DNA from: Pedobacter steynii
GTDB lineage: Bacteria > Bacteroidota > Bacteroidia > Sphingobacteriales > Sphingobacteriaceae
NCBI RefSeq assembly: GCF_900103665.1
Contig: NZ_FNGY01000010.1
Coordinates: forward strand, 1 to 64,000
DNA length: 64,000 bases
Reading direction: 5' to 3'
The position numbers and the translations under genes were made by a program. The notes beneath the pieces were generated by a model. The model was given only the letters and a program-made list of their open reading frames with translations, did no database searches and had not been told where the DNA came from. Position 1 is the stretch's first letter. Each line of letters starts with the position of its first letter. Shown one piece after another: positions 58,461 to 64,000 of this stretch.

Positions 58461-59935
58461 GATTTCTCTCTAAAGCCCTCGGTAATCTTGTGTTTTCTCT
58501 TATTAAACTCATTTACTATAAAACCAACCCAGAATTCACGGGTTAAGCAGGCCGTTAATCCGCAAGCCCCTAATGCGATGAAGCCCCAGTATGGAGATCC
58601 CGATAAGGAGAGAGGAAGAAGTATAACATAAGGAGCTAAAAAATAGGGAAGTCCTAATACCCACTGACTGGCACCTACTCCCTGGAAATTAAATGTTGAT
58701 CCTTTGCTCAGGTCCATTGATCTGTAATTTCTTGTGGCAAAATACAAGACGATCACTGTTCCTATTCCTATATTGTATAAATACGCAGCAAACTGAATCA
58801 CCAGGATTTTCCAGCTGAGGAATCCATATAAGCAAGCCACTAAGGTGGTAAAAGTAGAAAAGAGGGTAAACATCAGGAACTTTGCTTTAATGAAATTTCT
58901 GAGGTTTATTTTATTGGCCATCAGCCCGTCAAAATGGGAAGACTGCCAGCCGAACATAAACTGTCCATAAATACTGATGCAATTTCCGGTCATAAATACC
59001 GACGCAAATAGCATGAGTTCCAGTTTGTCCTGATCTAACAGCTCCTTTTTATAAAACAGGAAACCATAGAACAGGAACAATAAGCTCATCGTTATGGCAG
59101 AACGGCTTCTTTTATTTCTGAGGATCAGTTTAAGCTCAAGGGCTACTAAGGTGCCGGTCTCTCCAAACCGATCCAGAAAAGGGTAGTCTGTACTTGTCTT
59201 TTTTGCTTCATTTTTACTCAGTTCCTCTACATATAGATTACGTCGGAGATACCTTGCATTTAGTTGATACATCAAGATTGCAAAAAGGGTAAACCCAAAT
59301 CCGGCGAGCGGATAATTGGTCACAAATCCAAATACCTGATTGGAGATCGCAGAGATAGAGAAAACCTTAAAATATTCAAGAAGTCCCAGGGTGATGATGA
59401 GCAACAACACTAGCGGAACGATTTTCAAATTCTGAATGCTTCGTCTTTTGATATATAAAGCTGCGTAATTATTGAAAACCGTTAGGGAAAGAATACTTAC
59501 CACATACATCAACGCTGTAAAAGGATCATATACATCCGATATGGCGGTTGCGCAAAAGGGCAGAAATAGAAAGAGCGGTAATACATTAAAAGCGGAAAAC
59601 AGGGCCCTTGTATTTAGAAAATTTACGATTTTCTTTTTTGGGATTTTAAGGTGCAGGTAGGGGACAACACTCAGGGTTGGCAACTCCTGTAACTGCATGC
59701 GCATGAGAAAGTCGACCGCAAAATAATAAAGAATCACCCCATTGAATACGGTAAAAATATCTTTTCCGGGAAAAAACTGCGTGATAAAGACTTCCATACT
59801 AAAGCCTAAGAAAAAGGCTACGCCCAGAAGATAGGCCACAATTATCCCTATAAATATTTGAGTGGCAATGGTTCCTCCTTTGTTTTTTGAACGCCAGAAG
59901 GCCTTCCATTGATGGTCGAGAAAAGTTCCCAGCAT
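58457..59935 (-). CDS. DUF5687 family permease
   Basis: A 492-residue integral membrane protein with about twelve membrane segments, in the DUF5687 family of ABC exporter permeases found mainly in Bacteroidota. Starts MLGTFLDHQWKAFWRSKNKGG; a central cytoplasmic loop (about 230-265) contains many charged residues. It is followed, with a four-base overlap, by its ATPase, and preceded by rarA with one base between. Substrate and physiological role are unknown. Confidence 0.85.
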   Translation of the reverse strand: MLGTFLDHQWKAFWRSKNKGGTIATQIFIGIIVAYLLGVAFFLGFSMEVFITQFFPGKDIFTVFNGVILYYFAVDFLMRMQLQELPTLSVVPYLHLKIPKKKIVNFLNTRALFSAFNVLPLFLFLPFCATAISDVYDPFTALMYVVSILSLTVFNNYAALYIKRRSIQNLKIVPLVLLLIITLGLLEYFKVFSISAISNQVFGFVTNYPLAGFGFTLFAILMYQLNARYLRRNLYVEELSKNEAKKTSTDYPFLDRFGETGTLVALELKLILRNKRSRSAITMSLLFLFYGFLFYKKELLDQDKLELMLFASVFMTGNCISIYGQFMFGWQSSHFDGLMANKINLRNFIKAKFLMFTLFSTFTTLVACLYGFLSWKILVIQFAAYLYNIGIGTVIVLYFATRNYRSMDLSKGSTFNFQGVGASQWVLGLPYFLAPYVILLPLSLSGSPYWGFIALGACGLTACLTREFWVGFIVNEFNKRKHKITEGFREKS

Positions 59936-59936
59936 A

Positions 59937-61217
59937 TTAATAGTTGTATTTATTTTTCCAGTTCTGTTTCAACTTCTCTCTCAGTTTATCTTCTGCGGGA
60001 TTTTTCCCAGGGTCATATAGTTTTGTGCCTGCCAGGATTTCCGGGAAATACTCCTGCTCAGAAAAATTACCTTCATAGCCATGCGCATATTGATAATCCT
60101 TCCCGTAACCGATGTTTTTCATCAGTTTGGTCGGGGCATTCCTGATGTGTAAAGGTACAGGCAGATTCCCGGTTTGTTTCACCAGGGCCTGTGCTTTATT
60201 AATTGCCTCATAAGAAGCATTGCTTTTTACGGAAGAAGCCATATAAGTTACCGCCTGAGAAAGGATAATCCTTGCCTCCGGATAACCAATTACATTCACT
60301 GCCTGGAAGCAATTGTTGGCCAGGAGCAAGGCATTTGGATTGGCATTCCCAATATCCTCAGAAGCAAGGATTAACAGCCGGCGGGCGATGAACAGCGGAT
60401 CTTCTCCTCCTTCAATCATCCTTGCCAGCCAATACACTGCTGCATTGGGATCGCTTCCTCTGATCGACTTAATGAAAGCCGAAATAATATCATAGTGCTG
60501 TTCTCCTGCTTTATCATAGAGTGCCAGGTTCTGCTGGGCATGCTCCAATACATTTTCGTTTTTGAGCACGATTTTATCTCCGCCAATACCATTAACGGCA
60601 ATTTCAAGTACGTTTAATAATTTTCTTGCATCCCCACCGGATAAGCGGATCAATGCCTCATGCTCTTTGATTGTGATTTTCTTTTCCTTCAGGACCACAT
60701 CCTGCTTGATTGCTGTTTGCAGCAATCCGGAAAGCTCTTCTTCATCGAGAGATTTTAAAATATAGACCTGCGAGCGGGAAAGTAATGCGGAGATGACCTC
60801 GAAAGAAGGGTTTTCTGTGGTAGCACCAATTAAAGTGACCAATCCTCTTTCTACGGCCCCCAGTAAGCTGTCCTGTTGTGATTTGCTGAAACGGTGGATC
60901 TCATCAATAAAAAGAATTGGCAGTCCCATCAGGCTGTCTTTGAGCAGTGCAGCTCTGTCGATCACATCCCGTATATCTTTAACCCCGGAATTGATGGCAC
61001 TAAGATTAAAAAAAGGACGGTCGAGAGTTTGCGATATGATATAGGCCAATGTCGTTTTACCTACACCGGGCGGGCCCCAAAAGATCATAGAAGGAAGCTG
61101 TCCGCTTTGAATTGCTTTACGTAATACGGCATCAGGACCTACTAAGTGCTTCTGACCAACGTATTCATCCAAATTTTTTGGACGCATACGTTCTGCTAAA
61201 GGAGGTAGGTTTTGCAT
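59937..61217 (-). CDS. rarA: Replication-associated recombination protein RarA
   Basis: A 426-residue AAA+ ATPase of the RarA/MgsA/WRNIP1 family that acts at stalled replication forks. Starts LPPLAERMRPKNLDEYVGQKHL, Walker A FWGPPGVGKTTLAYII (about 46-61), Walker B ILFIDEIHRFSKSQQD (about 100-115), sensor-type GATTENPSFEV (about 131-141), and the C-terminal MgsA helical part (about 240-426). Full length. Heads a minus-strand run with the DUF5687 permease and its ATPase. Confidence 0.94.
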   Translation of the reverse strand: MQNLPPLAERMRPKNLDEYVGQKHLVGPDAVLRKAIQSGQLPSMIFWGPPGVGKTTLAYIISQTLDRPFFNLSAINSGVKDIRDVIDRAALLKDSLMGLPILFIDEIHRFSKSQQDSLLGAVERGLVTLIGATTENPSFEVISALLSRSQVYILKSLDEEELSGLLQTAIKQDVVLKEKKITIKEHEALIRLSGGDARKLLNVLEIAVNGIGGDKIVLKNENVLEHAQQNLALYDKAGEQHYDIISAFIKSIRGSDPNAAVYWLARMIEGGEDPLFIARRLLILASEDIGNANPNALLLANNCFQAVNVIGYPEARIILSQAVTYMASSVKSNASYEAINKAQALVKQTGNLPVPLHIRNAPTKLMKNIGYGKDYQYAHGYEGNFSEQEYFPEILAGTKLYDPGKNPAEDKLREKLKQNWKNKYNY

Positions 61218-61277
61218 ATAGGTAAAGATAATACCTTAATCGCAAATCCCCTCCCTGAATGCTATTATTTTTAGCGT

Positions 61278-62528
61278 TTATTCTTTAGCCGGGCCTGTGG
61301 CGCCTGCAGTTTTTGGCTTTTTCTTCCAGAATTTGCGCTGCGGTTTCTTTTTGTCGTATCTTTTTTCTGCTGAGGCACTGGCCGGGGTATCGGCAGGTGC
61401 TTCTCCAAGATGTTCAGGAAGCGGCATCCTATCGATCTTTTTATCGATCAGTTTTTCAATGTTCGCAAATTTACGTTTGTCTTTATCGTTCACCAGGGTG
61501 ATCGCCGTACCGGTGGTTGCTGCTCTGGCTGTCCTTCCAATCCTGTGGATATAATCTTCCGGATCGTGAGGAACATCAAAGTTGATCACCAGACTGATTC
61601 CTTCCACATCAATTCCTCTCGACAGTACATCTGTTCCGATCAGGACAGGAACCCTTTTGTTCTTGAATTCAGACAAAATCGCCTCACGTTCTTTCTGACC
61701 AAGGTCAGAATGGAAAGCTTCCGCTTTAAATCCTAATCCACGGAAAACCTTACCCAGATTTTTCACTTTTTCCTTTGTCGACGCGAAGATCAGGATACTC
61801 GGAAAATCTACATTTTTCATCAGCTCCGTTAGTAGCTTTACTTTCTGGGCATCATGAACAAGGTAGGCCTGTTGGTTAATTCCTGCTGCAGGTTTAGAGA
61901 TCGCAATGCTGATTTCTTCAGGCTGCTGAAGCAATCTGCCGGCAAGGGTTCTTATCTTAGGAGGCATTGTTGCGGAAAACAATACCGTTTGTCTTTTCTC
62001 CGGAAGGAAGCTTACAATGCGCATAATGTCATCATAAAAGCCCATGTCCAGCATTCTGTCTGCTTCATCCAATACCAGGTGCTGAAGCTGATCCAGTTTC
62101 AATAAGCCCGAAGAAAGGTGAGAGATCAAACGTCCCGGAGTGGCGATAATGATATCTACTCCTTCGCGCATAGAGCGTTTTTGCTGCTCATAAGCGATGC
62201 CATCCCCACCACCATAGACCGTTAAGGAGCTGATGTTGGTGAAATAGGAAAGTGCTTCTACCTGCAAATCAATTTGCTGGGCAAGTTCCCGGGTTGGTGC
62301 TAATATCAGGGTATTATTATGACGATCCTCTGTCTGGCTGATCATGTTCATGATTGGCAACAGATAAGCGCCTGTTTTTCCCGTACCTGTTTGTGCACAG
62401 GCAATTAAATCTTTTTTATCTAGGATAAGCGGAATAGCTTCTTGCTGGATGGGCGTAGCGTTGCGAAAACCCATCGCTAATAAACCCTCTAGTAAGTCGG
62501 GGTTAAAATTAAAATCTTTGAAATCCAA
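61278..62528 (-). CDS. DEAD-box RNA helicase (RhlE-like)
   Basis: A 416-residue DEAD-box helicase with the full motif set: Q-motif GFRNATPIQQEAIPLIL (about 17-33), motif I AQTGTGKTGAYLLP (about 44-57), PTRELAQQI (about 78-86), TPGRL (about 135-139), DEAD (about 155-158), SAT (about 187-189), and HRIGRTARA (about 317-325). A basic, Lys-rich tail (about 375-416, RKFWKKKPKT) probably binds RNA. It should remodel rRNA or mRNA, especially in the cold. It stands alone between rarA and the DUF4197 gene. Confidence 0.92.
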   Translation of the reverse strand: MDFKDFNFNPDLLEGLLAMGFRNATPIQQEAIPLILDKKDLIACAQTGTGKTGAYLLPIMNMISQTEDRHNNTLILAPTRELAQQIDLQVEALSYFTNISSLTVYGGGDGIAYEQQKRSMREGVDIIIATPGRLISHLSSGLLKLDQLQHLVLDEADRMLDMGFYDDIMRIVSFLPEKRQTVLFSATMPPKIRTLAGRLLQQPEEISIAISKPAAGINQQAYLVHDAQKVKLLTELMKNVDFPSILIFASTKEKVKNLGKVFRGLGFKAEAFHSDLGQKEREAILSEFKNKRVPVLIGTDVLSRGIDVEGISLVINFDVPHDPEDYIHRIGRTARAATTGTAITLVNDKDKRKFANIEKLIDKKIDRMPLPEHLGEAPADTPASASAEKRYDKKKPQRKFWKKKPKTAGATGPAKE

Positions 62529-62601
62529 TATACTTCTATGTTGTTAGTATTACCCTATAAAAGTAACCTTTTATTTCATTACTTATATAATGTTTTTTAC
62601 T

Positions 62602-62637
62602 TGCATGGGCTTGATTATTAAATTATAAGCCCATGCA
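62602..62637 (-). terminator. Hairpin downstream of the DUF4197 gene
   Basis: TGCATGGGCTT (62602-62612) pairs with AAGCCCATGCA (62627-62637) around a 14-base loop, directly after the DUF4197 stop. There is no run of T on the minus strand, so termination by this structure is likely but not of the standard intrinsic type. Confidence 0.5.
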
Positions 62638-62641
62638 GGCC

Positions 62642-63418
62642 TTATTTTTTCTGATCAGCGTAGCCGAATACCTTTTGTAAAAGAGGTGTTGACCTGGCGC
62701 CAAGGCTTCCCCTGATTTTAAGCTCTTCCTGAGCCACCTGGATAAACATTCCATCAATTGCTTTTTGTGCCACATAGCTGGAAAGGTCTGTCGACACTGG
62801 TTTTACAAGCGGGATTTTATTGTATTGACCCGCTGCATCTCCCCAGTATTTCACTGCACCTACTTTGTTCAGACTGGTGGTAATTACCGGTTGGAATTTT
62901 TCCATCAACTGGGAAGTCGTTACTCTTTTAAAATAGTTGGTCGCCGCATCCTGTTGTCCCAATAAAATATTGGTCACATCAGTGATGGTCATTTGTTTGA
63001 TCGCAGAGACAAATATCGGCTTCGCTTCTTTTGCTGCATCTTCAGCAGCCCTGTTCAGGCTAAGAATCACATTGTCTGCCAGTGAACCCATCCCAATGCT
63101 ACGCAATGTTCTTTCTACTTTTTGCGCTTCAGGAGGGAACAGAATTTTTACGGCTGCATTTCCTAAAAAGCCATCTTTTGCAGAAAGCAGGTCCGTACCT
63201 CTGGAGATGCCCATTTCCAGCGCTTCTTTTATTCCAAAGCCCATTTCTGAGGCCGTTGGTGTTCCTGTTGCGGTGGTGCTGCCTTTTGTGGTACTGGTAC
63301 TGCCGGTCTTGGTTGTTACTTTTTTCAAAATCTTTTCGAACTTCGACTGGCTATGTACGGTGATGCTGCTCAAACTAATTACGCCGGTAGCGATCAAATA
63401 AATGCTAATTTTTTTCAT
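62642..63418 (-). CDS. DUF4197 domain-containing protein
   Basis: A 258-residue protein with a signal peptide (MKKISIYLIATGVISLSSITVHS), a low-complexity Thr/Ser/Gly linker (about 33-55) and a DUF4197 domain (about 60-258), rich in Ala and helical, containing GFGIKEALEMGISRGTDLLSAKDGFLGNAAVKI and TSLNKVGAVKYWGDAAGQYNKIP. Function unknown. The ATG at 63418 was chosen over a TTG 21 bases upstream. Its start overlaps the end of the upstream VWA/DUF3520 gene by 14 bases, so they are translationally coupled. Confidence 0.85.
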   Translation of the reverse strand: MKKISIYLIATGVISLSSITVHSQSKFEKILKKVTTKTGSTSTTKGSTTATGTPTASEMGFGIKEALEMGISRGTDLLSAKDGFLGNAAVKILFPPEAQKVERTLRSIGMGSLADNVILSLNRAAEDAAKEAKPIFVSAIKQMTITDVTNILLGQQDAATNYFKRVTTSQLMEKFQPVITTSLNKVGAVKYWGDAAGQYNKIPLVKPVSTDLSSYVAQKAIDGMFIQVAQEELKIRGSLGARSTPLLQKVFGYADQKK

Positions 63419-64000
63419 TATGGTCTTTTGTGTCTTCAATAGTAAGCAAATCTTTGGCCAATAACTGAGAAGACTTCACTAATTTCAAAAACTCGGAACG
63501 GTAGCCCTCCGTATCTTTTCCCATTGATTGTTCCGCAAGGCTGATCACTTGTGCGAAAGAGGCATTTTGCTTAAAATCTGACTGTCTGAGCAACATGCCA
63601 AACTCTGCTACGGCGGCAGCAAATCTAAAATTGTTGCTGCTTCCCTCAAAGAGGTTTGAAGCGTCAATGACCGATTTTTGAAGCAGTTTACTGCTGTCGC
63701 CATCAGGTTGTTTATAACGTAGCTTTACCGTCAGCATTTCAGGGCTGTTGTTTTTGCTGGTATTTTTCTTGTTTTCCTGATATTTCAGTGGATCAACTGA
63801 AGGGCTAAATGAGCTTTGAACCCCAACAGGAATGATTTCGTACAAGGCAGTAACGGTATGACCCGAGCCCAGATCCCCTGCATCTTTACGGTCGTCATTA
63901 AAATCTTTATCTTGTAACAGCCTGTTTTCATATCCGATTAACCGGTAAGCCTGTACTTTGGCCGGATTAAATTCTACCTGAAGCTTCACGTCCTTTGCAA
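63405..64000 (-). CDS. VWA domain protein, DUF3520-type C-terminal part, truncated by window edge
   Basis: The frame is open to the last base of the window, so only the C-terminal part (about 198 codons) is visible. It contains KLQVEFNPAKVQAYRLIGYENRLLQDKDFNDDRKDAGDLGSGHTVTALYEIIP-type sequence, typical of the DUF3520 domain that follows a von Willebrand A domain in YfbK-like proteins, and ends with LLTIEDTKDHNEKN. Because the N-terminus is missing, the VWA domain and any signal peptide are inferred. It overlaps the downstream DUF4197 gene. Confidence 0.82.
   Translation of the reverse strand, partial: AKDVKLQVEFNPAKVQAYRLIGYENRLLQDKDFNDDRKDAGDLGSGHTVTALYEIIPVGVQSSFSPSVDPLKYQENKKNTSKNNSPEMLTVKLRYKQPDGDSSKLLQKSVIDASNLFEGSSNNFRFAAAVAEFGMLLRQSDFKQNASFAQVISLAEQSMGKDTEGYRSEFLKLVKSSQLLAKDLLTIEDTKDHNEKN

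Noticed and set aside
62937..63401. Plus-strand open frame of 154 codons
   Set aside because: It lies opposite the DUF4197 gene, which has a recognised family and signal peptide; no promoter or relatives are suggested.

Overview
The window looks like the chromosome of a Bacteroidota bacterium, most likely a Sphingobacteriaceae member close to Pedobacter. This is inferred from the moderately low GC, start sites preceded by the Bacteroidota -7 element TAnnTTTG rather than strong Shine-Dalgarno sequences, a TonB-dependent receptor with an N-terminal carboxypeptidase-like domain, OmpA-family proteins, DUF5687, and an E1-alpha/E2 pyruvate dehydrogenase pair without E1-beta. No rRNA, tRNA or CRISPR array was seen. 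The left edge carries the last codons and terminal repeat of an IS3-like insertion sequence.

Layout. 1-1060: IS end, a small holin-like membrane protein and a lipoprotein. 1.2-6.1 kb: translation/transcription block rimP-nusA-infB. 6.2-16.8 kb: a surface-glycan island with seven glycosyltransferases (GT61, GT2, GT8-like and four GT4-type), a methyltransferase and an MsbA-type ABC exporter, on both strands. 16.9-23.2 kb: meaB, a major OmpA-type protein, a tiny membrane protein too short for usual gene callers, then ridA-rarD-recG. 23.2-28.5 kb: a serine hydrolase and a five-gene run led by fumC. 28.5-28.86 kb: a gene-poor stretch of four consecutive hairpins. 28.86-33.5 kb: a compact cyanophycin module (cphA divergent from cphB and an isoaspartyl peptidase). 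33.5-39.6 kb: TPR protein, C-terminal processing protease, SPFH protein, small membrane protein, CapA-like lipoprotein and NlpC/P60 hydrolase. 39.85-44.9 kb: pdhA-pdhC, hisS, an NTF2-like protein and an orphan receiver. 45.3-47.3 kb: ABC1 kinase plus TetR-type regulator. 47.4-53.5 kb: hutU and hutH flanking a metal-type Cys/His protein and a TonB receptor. 53.6-57.6 kb: alpha/beta hydrolase, MtfA-like peptidase, Gfo/Idh oxidoreductase, a small unknown and a glycine-zipper OmpA lipoprotein. 57.8-64 kb: ABC ATPase, DUF5687 permease, rarA, DEAD-box helicase, DUF4197 protein and the C-terminal part of a VWA/DUF3520 protein cut by the window edge.

Most genes are ordinary. The parts that repay a second look are the hairpin array with a lipoprotein-like micro-ORF (28.5-28.86 kb), the promoter/terminator overlap in front of a 46-residue membrane protein (19.6 kb), the perfect 48-bp palindrome at 36.55 kb, the 5'-terminal hairpin before the processing protease (34.24 kb), the stem-loop in a divergent promoter region at 15.6 kb, and -7 elements lying only a few bases before several start codons. 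No clearly new multi-gene system was found. Start sites were moved from upstream TTG codons to downstream ATGs where the N-terminus argued for it, and this is stated in each entry.
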